A stretch of 64,000 bases of DNA from Trichosporon coremiiforme (taxonomy: Eukaryota > Basidiomycota > Tremellomycetes > Trichosporonales > Trichosporonaceae): assembly GCA_039545355.1 (NCBI GenBank), contig BCJJ01000021.1, forward strand, positions 682,001 through 746,000. The letters run 5' to 3'. The notes beneath the pieces are model-generated. The model saw only the letters and a list, made by a program, of their open reading frames with translations. It was not told where the DNA came from and made no database searches. Position 1 is the first letter of the stretch. Every line of letters begins with the position of its first letter. This document shows positions 11,807-22,769 of the stretch, piece by piece. A program made the translations under genes and the position numbers.

Positions 11807-14800
11807 TTTGCGAAAACCATCAACAAGGAAGTCACAATGCATTGCAAGGTCACTTCAGCCAGTTCTTCAAAGTCTGAGGGAGACTGATCGTCGCTTGCAT
11901 GCAACTGTCAGTGCACTGACCATTGACCCTCAAGTCTGCATTAGTCTGGTGAGCTCGAGCGCAGTCCATTTCTCGCATTCCGCATTGTCACGCTTCTTGG
12001 CATAGCTAGCTGCTGAGCTCGAATCGCAGTTTCTTCCTTGCGTTTTCAATCAGCCAACCCCCTGGCTCTTGGCACGCCCGGTGGTCCCATTTCTGCCCAC
12101 TTTCTTAGTGACTCCGCAACCGGCTTCGGCAGCCTTAGGACATCTGGCCCAAGAGCATGACTAACGACCCAGAACCTCGACTTCGGTTTGCCTAAGTCTA
12201 TGCATCCCTCGGCGCGTCCGGCACGCTCGTCACGTTGTCAAATACGATCACCGCATTGGGATACTTGGCGCGGTATCTTCAGATGGCGGGCAGCGCCACC
12301 GTCCTGCGCCACGGGCGGTGAGGCGCAGCTCCTGGATGGTGGAGAAACATCGCATCGCAGCATAGCGCGCGCATGCCGAACTACAGCACTACTGTGGCGT
12401 CCAGCTCGTCAAACACCGCCAGCACCAGCTTGGGGACGGCCTTCACAGACTCACTGACAGGGACCAGGAGGATATCTTCGGGCCGTGGCCTGACTGATTG
12501 CCGCTGATTCATTCATTAAAGAGTACTCCACATGTCCGCGCAGTTGCTTACCACCAGGCATCTGGTTCACACGGTAGCGTATACGCTGATCTGTTCGGTT
12601 CCTCTATCGCATCGACGCGCCGCGTGCATCGATTGCAGCCGTACAAGTCTACTCCGATCGAACTAACAGCAGGCTGGCAGTTCCTCAATCGGCCAACGTA
12701 TACGCTCTATGGCATCCAGAGTATTGCCCCTCACGTTGAGTCTCAAGCACACGTTCGTGATTTCAAGAGAGCACACGTATCAGTTGGCACAAGTCGTTCA
12801 TCCGCCGACACCGAGCGCTTGATCGACGCCAGGGATGCAGCACATCGGGGTGCTGTGCACCAATCCATCAGCTGACGAGTTAGAACACCTCTAAGCCGGC
12901 TACTGCGCATTCTGCAATATGAAGGGAGTGCTCCGGTATAACGCGAGCGACAAGCATTGGGCGCAAGCTTAAGCCCCGTTGATGAGATCCGGCGCGGCCA
13001 TTTCGCCAACTCCGCAGCTGCTGGCCACTAGCGGCTGTTGCGCGTTTCTCGGAGCCGCTATGGGGGTCTAGCGCAGGTCCGCTTGACCATCAGTGTCGGA
13101 ACAGCCGTTAGCGCCTGTGCCTCTTGTTGGGGCGGCGCAGTATCGAGAGCTTCAGTACACCAACTCATCACAGACAGTGCTTGAACTGCATTTACAGAGA
13201 GAGCATCATGCTTTCGCACGGCCAGGAAGACACGGGTCCGCCAGGCCTACGCACTAACTGGCCACTCGTAACCTCCAATCTGCGTCCTGTCATTAGCCAC
13301 GCTGTTGGAAGTCGGTGTTCACGAGCGAAGCGTCGAGGTTGCGGCACTGCCATACCGCGCATTGCCCGATGTTTATGGTGGGTAAGGTTGAAGCGACGTA
13401 CTCGACATCTGACTCTCGAGCACTCACTCCTACTCACGCTCAGAGACGTCCGCCAAGTGAGTGACGCTCGGCTGCATTGGGCTAAGGCGACTTCCACCTA
13501 GGTCACTTCCTGCTAGTGCAATCCAGGATGATGAGAGGAGCACACACGCAACATAACCTCCTGCCAGTAGTAGGCCAGCCGGCAGTCGCTCTCCATGCAA
13601 CGCACAGTCGCGTGGGTCCCCAGTAAGTGGTCCCCCTACACATTCGTCGATGTCACTTGCTTCACCAGAGAGGCCATGGGGTCCAGATTCCGAATAGATA
13701 ACGAGACGATCACGACACCAGACGATCAACATTATCAATATTCCTTCGCCTTGGATACGCACTTCCTCGGAGGAGCGCAGTTGCGCTCGGGATCGGGACC
13801 AGGCTGCGGGATTTCTGGTCCACGAGCTCTGGACGTCTCGAGGTCGTCTCCGGCACTCCATCAACCGTAACCAGTGTTTGTCGTTGCGCTGCAGACATGC
13901 CAAGTGTCGTGCGTGCTGGTTCCAGGCGCGATGCAGGCAGTGCAAGCATGCTTAATCAGCATTGCGCTGGAACGCCGGGTGCTAAGGAGGACAAGAATGA
14001 CCTCTGCCAAGCCCGAAGTCGATCATGTGCGGAAGCACCTTGGAGACAGCCAGCGTCCGCTGCGTAGCGTCCGGGTTACCACGTTGCGATGCTGTCTCGA
14101 GGGCTTGCTTCCCTTGGCAGCGTGGGCACTTGGCGCCCACGTGCGTGTTGGTGTTATTCTCGCGTGAGCAGAGTGCAGATGACGATTGTCAGCTCTGCTG
14201 TCAGTGGTCTGGGCCCTGATCTCAAGAAGACACGGTGGGTGACCTGCCTCGAGAAGATGTGTGACCTGCAGGCACAGCCATCACCAGAGGCTGGATGTGA
14301 CCAGCTGACGACGCAAGCTCGGCAAGATGCTTAATGACGAGGGAAGCAGGCCTGCGACGCCTTTACAAACAGCCCGCCACGCCGTGGCGCCGCCCTGCAG
14401 CTGGAGAAAGGTTCAGTGGAACAGTGGATGATTCGGATTTCTGTGGCTTCTGCATTCCAAATGCACCCTTCTTGCGCATTGCGCAAGGAGCACGTTACTT
14501 GTCTCGCTGACCGAAACCCAGCATGCTTCAAGCGCACACTGCGTACCATGCCTTTTGCTGCGCGTAATGTCCCATCTGAAAAGCGATGACAACGGTGCCA
14601 CCGAACTCTATCGTGGTGGTGTGTAACCATCCTCCATCCTTGACTCGCCACCGGCCCCCGCGCAGTGTCCGTTTCCAGTTTCGCACTAGTCGTCCTAGCC
14701 ATCTTGCCGTCTGCATGTCGACTTGACTGCAAGAGAGCGAAAGATACGCGGTGGATACGGCCGGTTACATAATGCGCGCATTATCTTAGCTCGTCCCGCG

Positions 14801-15469
14801 CGTCCCGACAGGCCCGAGATGGGCAACAGAGCTCAGTCATCACTGCCAGTTCCTCGGCCGCCCACACGCCTGCAGGATGGGCGAGAATCCACGACGCCTC
14901 CACTCCCCATTCTATTTCCACCCAGTCCCCGCAGTCCACCCAGGCTGTCAGACTGCCAACTGAAGCACTGATGGCAGGTTGCGCGCAGCCAAGCGACGTC
15001 CGCCGTCGCACTAGGAAAACTTCCTCGGAACGCCCGCTAGTGCTCCCATCTTTCGCCCCATGCACCCCGTGTCGCTGCCGCTGTGTGTCGCCATGGCGGG
15101 CATGTTACACAACAGAACACACCGTATAGCATGGCAGTCGCCTGTACTGGCCGCGCTCTCTGCTTACAGCTGTTGGCCGCTACTGACGAGAGTGCCGTCA
15201 TAGCTCGGCCAGCTCCAAGCCCGCCCAGGCAGTCTCCAAGAGCGTATCCAACCGACCAGTTGAGCTGCGGCGAAGCCGCCTGCTTGCGAGGTTGCAAGTC
15301 TACCGATCCCCAGACTGCACTACGGGCTACGAGACAGGCTCCAGACTACGTTATTGCTGGCTTCGATGGCTTCGATCTGGCCCGACATGTGGCGCGGTGT
15401 CCGCCCTCAACATCACCAATCACCACCCAAATGAGGCATTACAAACAGAGGCTGGTACAGGCAACATGA
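11807..15469. other. Gene-poor region with degenerate coding-like blocks
   Basis: About 3.7 kb without an intact gene. Some blocks have codon bias but are interrupted, notably 12198-12486 on the minus strand (listed separately) and an open frame at 13595-13870 on the plus strand (AWVPSKWSPYTFVDVTC...). No terminal repeats, polymerase motifs or RNA genes were recognised. Decay of former genes is the simplest reading, but is inference. Confidence 0.4.
12198..12486 (-). pseudogene. Possible gene relic (interrupted coding-like block)
   Basis: Reading the minus strand from 12486, a stretch with strong C/G third-position bias gives RPEDILLVPVSESVKAVPK and continues to a stop codon. After a further interrupted stretch, another biased block gives KYPNAVIVFDNVTSVPDAP, again ending in a stop. 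The two blocks lack start codons and splice sites that would join them. The family was not identified. Alternatives are exons of a gene whose structure I could not solve, or chance composition. Confidence 0.3.
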
Positions 15470-15477
15470 TATATAAG
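15470..15477 (+). promoter_or_regulatory. TATA box of the first aspartic protease gene
   Basis: TATATAAG lies about 70 bases upstream of the inferred first coding base at 15543 and just ahead of a short leader. Spacing is right for a TATA element. It also argues against starting translation at the ATG that overlaps it at 15466. Confidence 0.5.
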
Positions 15478-15542
15478 TCCATCTCCAGAGACAGTGGACA
15501 CCGTTTCGAACCCAGCTCGCGCTCCTTGAACCGTCTGGAAGA

Positions 15543-17445
15543 AGTACGTATGTTTTGGAGTTGTAGCCTCCTCCATGTCCACATCTATTAGCTCTTGAAC
15601 AACCACCCAGAACCGGGACACTGGAAAGGAAGCTATGAGAGTGGTGAGCTAACGCGCAGTGAGAACCTTCTTCGCCGTCCTGGCCCTCTTGGCGGTCCCG
15701 GCGCTCTCCCATGAAGAACGATCCGGCGTCTCAATCCCGCTCGGTCATGGCGGCCACAGCGGCCACGGCAGTGCCCGCATCCAAGCCCGGCGTCTGCCAA
15801 ATGGCGCAGTCAGCGTCCCCCTCAACGCGCCTGGGGGCAAGCGCGATGTGACCTTGCAGGAGATTCGCGCGAGGCAGAGCGCAGGGGCCGAGCAGCCCGG
15901 TGACGGACACCAGAATTGGGACGAGGGACAGCACCACAGTGGTGGTGGGTGGGGATGGAGGCAGAACTCGACCAGCAACAACGGTGGAAACAGTAACGGC
16001 GGAAACAACGGCGGAAACACGAACGGCGGAGGAGGCGGAGGAAGCGGAGGTGGTGGTGGTGGTGGTGGTGGTGGAGGCGGCGGCTCTGGCTCCATGTCCT
16101 CGACGAACGGGCAGGACAGCGGCGTGTCCACCTCAACCGACGTATCAGAGCACAACAACAAGCTGATCAACTGGGCCGGCGACTCTCGGTACACCGTGCA
16201 CGTGCACATCGGTACTCCGGGTGTGGACCACGAGCTGTTGGTCGACACAGGTTCGTCAACGATGTGGGTCTTCGGGGAGAACTGCACTTCCGCCGCTTGC
16301 GAAGCGAGCACGACCAAGTACGAGCAGTCCCACTCGTCCACGGCCAACATGTCCGACTCGTCGCCATACAACATCACCTACGCCGCCGGCGCGACCAAGG
16401 GGCAGTATGTGCGTGACGTGGTCAGCGTCGGGCCATTTGAGGTCGACAACTTCAAGTTTGGCGTCGTGAACCAGGCCGGCACCGCGCCTTTCCACGGTAC
16501 GAACATCTCTGGCCTTTTAGGTATGGGCCGGAACGCGGCGGCCATAACCTCCCCGCCGTTCTTCTACACGTTTCTCGCGAACCACGACGGCAACAACGAC
16601 ATCCAGCCGCAATTCGGCCTGCACATGGCCCGCAACACGGGTGACAAGGACCCGTACAAGACCGAAGCTATCAATGGCGGCAGCCTCACGCTGGGCGGGT
16701 GGGACGAGAGTCTCACCACCGGCGAGGTCACTTGGGTCGATGTCGTGAACCCGCGCGTTAGATATGCGAACGGCACAGACCAGCAGGACAAGTGGACCAT
16801 CGCTTCTGAGACGGTAAACATCAACGGGCACAGCGTCAATTTGCAAGGCTGCATTAGTCTCATGGACAGCGGATCTCCTGGCCTGGGGCTGCCGCTGAAG
16901 GCGGTGACAGAGTTCTACGAGCAAATCCCGGGCGCGTCCTACGCCGGCGAAGGGCTGTTCGCGTTCCCGTGTCGCTCAGTCCCGCAACAGAAAGTCACAA
17001 TCACGTTTGGCGGGCGCGAGTTCTCGATCCAGTCGACAGACCTGGTCCTCTACCAAGCAGGCGGGACTTGCATCGGCAGCGTCACTCTGTCGCCACTGGC
17101 CCAAGCCTATCCCAACTTTGTCCTCGTCGGCGCCGCCTTCCTCAAGAACTTTTACACGATCCACCAGACCTCCCCGCCCCGAGTTGGGTTTGTAGAGCTG
17201 AAACCCAAGTTCAACCGCCCGCTCGGCCAGGAGAGCATCACGGCCTTGCTCGAGGGGAGAGTCGGGTTGAACGCGACGTACTCCCAGGAAGAGGTCATGC
17301 AGCAGAACGAAGTCGCGCAGATTCTGCAGATGCTCAACAATAACGGGGGCGGGAACGGGCCCAACCTCGAGGGACAGGGGGGTGGGAATGTCGGCGGGGA
17401 CGGGAACAGCGGCGGCGGCGTCATCTCCGGGAACGGCAACAACGG

Positions 17446-17514
<69 letters not shown>

Positions 17515-17614
17515 NNNNNNNNNNNNNNNNNNNNNNNNNNNNNNNNNNNNNNNNNNNNNNNNNNNNNNNNNNNNNNNNNNNNNNNNNNNNNNNNNNNNNN
17601 NNNNNNNNNNNNNN

Positions 17615-17709
<95 letters not shown>

Positions 17710-18147
17710 TCCAACAGCAATGGCAATGGCCAGGGTGGCAACAACGGCGAGAACACCAACGGCGAGAACACCAACGGCGAGAACACCAACGGCGAGAACA
17801 CCAACGGCCAGAACACCAACGGCGGCACCGGCAACAACGGCCAGAACAACAACCAGAACAAGGGCCAGAACAACGGCGAGAACAACGGAAACGGTAACTG
17901 GAACAACAACGGCCGCCCACCTCGTCCCGGCCCGCGTCCTCACGACGGTGGTGGCTCGACCTGGCCCACCTCTTCTTCTTCCTCCTCCTCGAGCGGATAC
18001 CGGATCATCCAGTACTCTTCCTCCTACAGTCCGGGGTGGAGCTGGACGTGGAGTTCCTCCTCGGACTGTGCCGGATGCGAGAGCGCGAGTTTCCGCGGCA
18101 AGAGCATCAGTACGATCTGGGATTTGGAAGGTCAGCGTCGGGAGTAA
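15543..18147 (+). CDS. Secreted pepsin-like aspartic protease with Gly-Asn repeat tail (contains assembly gap)
   Basis: A long open frame begins at 15660 with codons for RTFFAVLALLAVPALS, a clear signal peptide, but lacks its own ATG. Joining A15543 to TG15660 across a 116-nt intron (GTACGT donor, CTAAC branch, GCAG acceptor) recreates ATG. The propeptide has a KR site near residue 62 and a poly-Gly linker. The catalytic aspartates are D196 (VDTGSS) and D403 (MDSGS), with the flap tyrosine in YNITYAAG, as in family A1. After the protease domain (about residue 525) comes an Asn/Gly-rich tail with tandem repeats. A 100-N gap interrupts it; the sensible frame resumes one frame over and ends at 18147 (GQRRE stop). 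No GPI signal is visible, so it is likely secreted or wall-retained. Confidence 0.82.
16056..16080 (+). repeat. Poly-glycine GGT/GGA triplet repeat within the protease propeptide
   Basis: Run of GGT codons followed by GGA/GGC, encoding an uninterrupted glycine stretch just before the mature protease domain. It is likely length-variable and acts as a flexible linker. Confidence 0.8.
17447..17709 (+). repeat. GGCAAC hexanucleotide tandem repeat (Gly-Asn), interrupted by gap
   Basis: Perfect six-base units encode alternating Gly and Asn on both sides of the N run. Eleven copies precede the gap and about sixteen follow it. The true copy number is unknown because the assembly failed to cross it. 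Confidence 0.97.
17515..17614. other. Assembly gap (100 N placeholder)
   Basis: Exactly 100 ambiguous bases, a conventional unknown-length scaffold gap. Coding frame before it is position 2 modulo 3 and after it position 1 modulo 3. The real missing length must therefore leave remainder 2 when divided by 3 if the gene is intact. Confidence 0.98.
17746..17820 (+). repeat. 15-bp tandem repeat encoding GENTN / GQNTN
   Basis: Five consecutive 15-base units; four encode Gly-Glu-Asn-Thr-Asn and the last Gly-Gln-Asn-Thr-Asn. They lie in the disordered tail of the first aspartic protease. Every unit creates an Asn-Thr pair, but N-T-N is not an N-glycosylation sequon. Confidence 0.95.
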
Positions 18148-19502
18148 TGGGAACGTGGGGTGGAGCTGGTTCACTGCGTTCTAGCCCTTCCCCCCCCTTC
18201 TCTGCGAGCTCTCCGCGAGATCGTGATAGAACAGAACAGTCAGTGTAGGCGTAGTGTAGGCGTAGTGTAGGCGTAGTGTATAGTTTCCGATTAGAACAGC
18301 GATGCAAGTGTGCCATAAACTACATGACTGCACGGGCGTCACAGCAGTCAGTAGTCGTAAGAGGAGACCAGCCTTGACACATCATCCCCCCGCAGATCAG
18401 AGATCAGAGATCAGTCGGGGCTGGGGCAGGATCTGGGAGAGCGATCTGTGGACGAGCAGCCATCGCGGCGTCCGATCCGGACCCGGTCGGCCATCTCTGC
18501 GCTGTATGGCAAACGAACGTGCCGATCATGGCACTGACCCCGTGACTGTTGTGAGTGATCGCAAGGAACGGGGACTGCAGATCGTGTGTTGGGAGTAAGG
18601 ATGAGCCGAGCAGACACCCGGACTCGGTTGTGGGACGGGGAGCTGTGATTGGATAGAAGACGGTGACGTCGGCGAGGAGCGCGAGGAGCGCCAGGAGAGC
18701 CACGGGTGGTGGTTGCATTACATCATGTAGGTAGAGACGCTCTCAGGGCAAAAAGGGCCAGTCCTTGATCTCGCCCTGGGACACCCACCCTACACCTTAA
18801 CGGCGAGGCTGGGCCAGCCAGTGGGCCAGTTCTTCCTGATCACACACGATCGACTGTAGCATGCTGAGACTGAGACGGTACTACTAGCGGTGCGGTCGGT
18901 ACTCATGCTTTGTTGTGGGTATACTCGACATAGAACTGTGGCGTCCGGTGCACTGTGCAAAGCCAAGCCAAGCCAAGTCGTAAGGCCCAGCAGCCCCGCC
19001 GCGCGCCGCAGTCGCAGTAATGCGGTGATGCGGTCATGCGGCTATGCGGGGCTCACGGCTCACCCTCTCGGCCCTGTGTCTTTCCCTGCGTCAGCTCCAT
19101 TCACCCCCAGGCTGACTCTGGCTGACTCTGCGCCAAGAGCATACATGCATTCAACCGCCGGCCCTGCCCTTCAGCCCGAAATTTCCTGGCCACGCACAGC
19201 ACCCAGCACCCACCGCGACTCGACTCTGGTGGGCTCACCGTTCACCGCCGCTCACCGTTCACCGCTCATCGACCGACAGGCTGTGCACTACACCACTCTT
19301 TACTCTTTCCGCCACCAACACTCAACTCACATCCCATCACACTTCACCCCTCCATCCCTCCATCCTTCTTCATCTCCCTTTCACCCGCATCGAGCATTTG
19401 CACCGCACCTTCTTGTTTCACACACCGGACACTACCAACTTAACCCGAACGCTTGCACCTGAACACTACCCGACTCCCGACCCAGTCCCCTCCTTAGTCG
19501 GC
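18148..19502. other. Intergenic region between the two aspartic protease genes
   Basis: No gene supported. It contains the 11-bp repeat at 18243-18279, an ATGCGG-rich patch near 19021-19050, and a pyrimidine-rich stretch (about 19310-19400) directly upstream of the second protease, typical of a fungal promoter and leader. Confidence 0.5.
18243..18279. repeat. 11-bp direct repeat, three copies
   Basis: GTGTAGGCGTA occurs three times head to tail and is followed by a partial fourth copy. It sits about 100 bases after the stop codon of the first protease, probably in its 3' region. Confidence 0.85.
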
Positions 19503-21615
19503 ATGCTCCCCACCGCCACTGCCCTGGCCCTCCTGGCCACTCTTGGGTCTGCGGCCCTCCTCCCCCGCGACGAGGCAACGCACCTCGACCTCGGGTTCTT
19601 TGACCCGTCCAAGCTCTCCCCCGTCGTGGTCGGCGGCATCCACAAGCGCGACCCGAACTCTCCCCCGAGCGAGCGGGAACTCGAAGCCTTCGTCCTGGGT
19701 CTCGACGAGCGCCACCTCCGCACCCGCGCCAAGTACTCGTGGATGCTGGACGAGGAGCGCAAGCGCGCGCTCCAGTCCGAGGTCGACGCGCACCAGCAGC
19801 GGAAACGCGACCTCATCAACGAGATTCAGCTCGAGAAGCGCCAGATCACGGGCAACGACACCACCGGAGGAGGCAAGGACGGCACGTCGGCCGGCGATGG
19901 GAGCGGATTCGGCAATACAGGAAACGGAGGCACGAGCGAGACTGAGTGAGTACATGGCGAAGCACGCCACAGGCGTGCGGAGCATCCCCCCTTTCAGATG
20001 GCAGAGCTCGCAGGAGAGTCCGCAGGGTGGAGTGAGGTTGTGGAGGAAACCTCGACAGTGCCAGTGGAGTGGAGGACGCCGAGCACACCGAGGAATCAGC
20101 TCAGCTCGCTGCAGCTGCTACATGTCCTCTGCGCTGCGTCGCCCTGCGTCTGCTCGCCATTGGCACGCTCTGCTCCGCTTCCACCAGCCATCGCGCAGCC
20201 AGGCAGCGCATCATCAGGCGAAATCCTGCTGCGCTACCGAGACATTCCGCTCCGCCGAGAGGGCGCCGTGCGCCACTTGGCCAGGTCGCACAGCCTTCTC
20301 GGCGCCCGGCAGAATGTCATCCGGTGCAGGCAGAACACGAGCGGAACATTACCAAAGAACACATGCTAACGCCAGGCTCACCAACTGGGGCGGCGACATT
20401 CTGTACACTGTGCCCGTGTCGATCGGCACGCCTCCGCAGAACTTCACGACGCACATCGACACCGGCTCCCCGACGCTATGGGTCTACGGCTCCAGGTGCC
20501 AGGACTCTGTCTGCCAGGGCCACGCGAGCTACGACGAGCAGGCGTCGTCTACGTCACAGACGTCCGGCGCGCCCTTCTCCGTGACGTACGGCAAGGGCTA
20601 TGTCGAGGGGTACGCTTTCAACGACACGGTGCAGATGGGCGGGTGGAAGGGGACGCAGGAGTTCGGCGCGGCCGACTACGTCAAGGACATGAGCACGTAC
20701 GCGTTAACCGACGCGATCGGCCTGTCGGGTTGGAGCTGGCAGGTGCCTTCCAAGCCGACGCCGTTCTGGCAGAACCTCTGTGAGGCGGGCGCGTGGACGA
20801 ACCCGATGTTCGGCCTTTTCCTCGCACGCGACGCGCGCCAGACGCCCTCGATGGAGGAGGAGCAGGAGGATCCGAGCAACATGCAGGGCACGAAGCCGCT
20901 GCAGTCGATGACGAACGGCGGCCGCATCTCCATGAACGGCTACGACTCGAGTCTCATCAAGGGCGACATCACCTGGGTCGACCTGACGTCGAGCCGGCAG
21001 CCATTCTGGCGCGTTCCTATCTCCTCCCTCCGGGTCGAGAGGACGAGCGAGACGGCGACACACACCGACCTCGTGCTCGACAGCGGCACATCGCTAGTTT
21101 ATCTGCCGACGGACCAGTTCAACGCGTTCTGGAACGCGATCCCTGGCGCCACCCGCCTTTCTTCCCAATACCGTATCCGCAGCAGCCAAACCGATTACCC
21201 CATCTTCCCGTGCAAGAACGCGGACAAGCTGGACATTCGCATCGGTTTCGGAGGAAAGGAGTTCCAGATCTACGGCGGCGACCTCATCATGGACAGCATT
21301 GACGGGAAGTGGTGCGTCGGCTCGTTCCAGGATGGAACGGGGCTGGTCGACGACATGCAGACGTACAACCGCGCCGCCTGGCTCGCGGGCGACGCTATCA
21401 TGAAGAACTTCTACACCATCCACCGCTACGATCCCCCCTCTGTCGGAATCGCCGAGCTCGTGGACGGCGCGCAGTCGACCACGGCTGACGACTCCGCATC
21501 CTCTGGCGGCTCGGGCGGTAACGGCGAATCAGCGTCGGGCAAGAGTGCCGCGTCGGCGACGAAGGCGAGTGTCGGGCTGGTCATGGCCGCGGCAGCGCTT
21601 GCGGCGGTCATCTAG
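19503..21615 (+). CDS. GPI-anchored (yapsin-like) aspartic protease
   Basis: Two exons, 19503-19945 and 20376-21615, give a 560-aa protein. It starts with a signal peptide (MLPTATALALLATLGSAALL). The propeptide carries likely Kex2 sites (HKR near residue 42, EKR near residue 118), followed by a Gly/Ser/Thr-rich linker. The catalytic aspartates are D176 (HIDTGSPTLW) and D383 (VLDSGTS), the same 207-residue spacing as in the upstream paralogue. The C-terminus is a Ser/Gly-rich stalk followed by a hydrophobic tail (VGLVMAAAALAAVI), a typical GPI-attachment signal, so the enzyme should be bound to membrane or wall. The 430-nt intron (GTGAGT donor, CTAAC then GCCAG) is far longer than most introns in this window. 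The domain orientation matches the neighbour, so a tandem duplication is likely. Confidence 0.88.
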
Positions 21616-22769
21616 GCGAGCACCCTCACCCTCACTTCCGGCCCTCAGCTTTAACCAGCTCCACATCTTCTCATTCATAGACCCCTAATGTTCCGTTCTC
21701 GCGACCCATTCTCGTGACACACGACCCTACCTCCATAGATCACACACACACAGTTCATACAAACCAACCTACAACCTACAACCTATAGCGTTACAGACTC
21801 ATGGCCCGTTACCGTGTTCCCAATAGTAAGATTAGACGAATATGCCAGTGCTATGCCCCCGGCCATTCGAGCGCAAGTCGCGAGCAGAGTGAGAGTGTTA
21901 CATTGTTACATCTTGGGCAGTCAGCACAGAGTGCATAGGGAGTGCTTGGGAAGGAGGAAGGAGGAGGGAGAAGGAGGGAGAAGGAGAGCACAGACGACGA
22001 CCCGAGACCCAGAACAGAACAAGACTGGCCTGTGCGACCCAAGAAATGGGGTAGAGTCGTGCGAGTGGGACGTGCGGCTCAGGTGCGCAGCACGTTGCCT
22101 GTACAAAGACGTGTGAGGACGTGTGGGGGTTGCGGAGAAGTCTGAGTGATCTGAGCGCGGCCGGTGCATCGTTGTATGAACAAGGGACCTTGAAGCGTGG
22201 GCTTCTTGTCCCCTTCGCTCCCCGTTGATGTGCTCGTTCTTCAGAGACCATTTCACCGTCCCTCCCTGCAGTTGTCGACATCCCGATGTCTGCCGCTCCT
22301 CCCACGTACCCCTCGGGTTGGCCGACAGCTGGAGAATGCAGAGCCTACTGCTTGCCGTGAACTGGAAACGCCCTTCTCGGCTGAGCACCTCTTGTTCAAC
22401 TGTGGCTACCACCCCCTTCCAGTTGGCTGAACACCCGTCTGCCCATGCTTATCAGACGCCTCTCACAGGCCGATACGCCCACCGCGGTTGCCGACTGACG
22501 CGCAAAAAACGGCCAGCTCGCAGAAAGACGCACGCTGAATCGACAGAATTCCCCGCCTGTCGGTGTTGGCCGAGGATCTCGGCGTCTTAATAGGTAAACG
22601 CTCGGAGGCTCAGGCGCCACTGGACCGACACCACCACCCCCTCTCTCTCTCTCCTCTGCCCACTCTTGTTTTCTGCATTCTGTATTCACACACTCTCCCA
22701 CTCGCCGCTCAACGCAGCTGCATCGACCACTGTAACATCAGCTACAGTTGTAAACGATTGGTGCCCCTC
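21616..22769. other. Intergenic region with simple repeats
   Basis: No gene supported. It contains a CA repeat and ACCTACA units near 21740-21787, and a purine-rich GGAGGGAGAA repeat near 21950-21990. A C/T-rich leader sequence (22618-22690) precedes the next gene. Confidence 0.5.

Noticed and set aside
15490..15525. Possible tRNA T-arm (reverse of TTCGAACCC)
   Set aside because: The flanking bases do not form a five-base-pair stem and no cloverleaf can be drawn.
15635..15659. ATG at 15635 as the start of the first protease with a 16-nt intron
   Set aside because: Such an intron would be far below the workable size, and its removal leaves the wrong phase.
17447..17820. Regular repeats that might suggest a CRISPR array
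   Set aside because: The repeats are contiguous, lack spacers and are in-frame coding sequence of a eukaryotic secreted protein.
17615..18184. Ala-Thr and Arg-Thr repeat tail of the first protease in the uninterrupted frame
   Set aside because: This frame results only from the 100-N placeholder. The frame that continues Gly-Asn on both sides and ends at 18147 is the sensible one.
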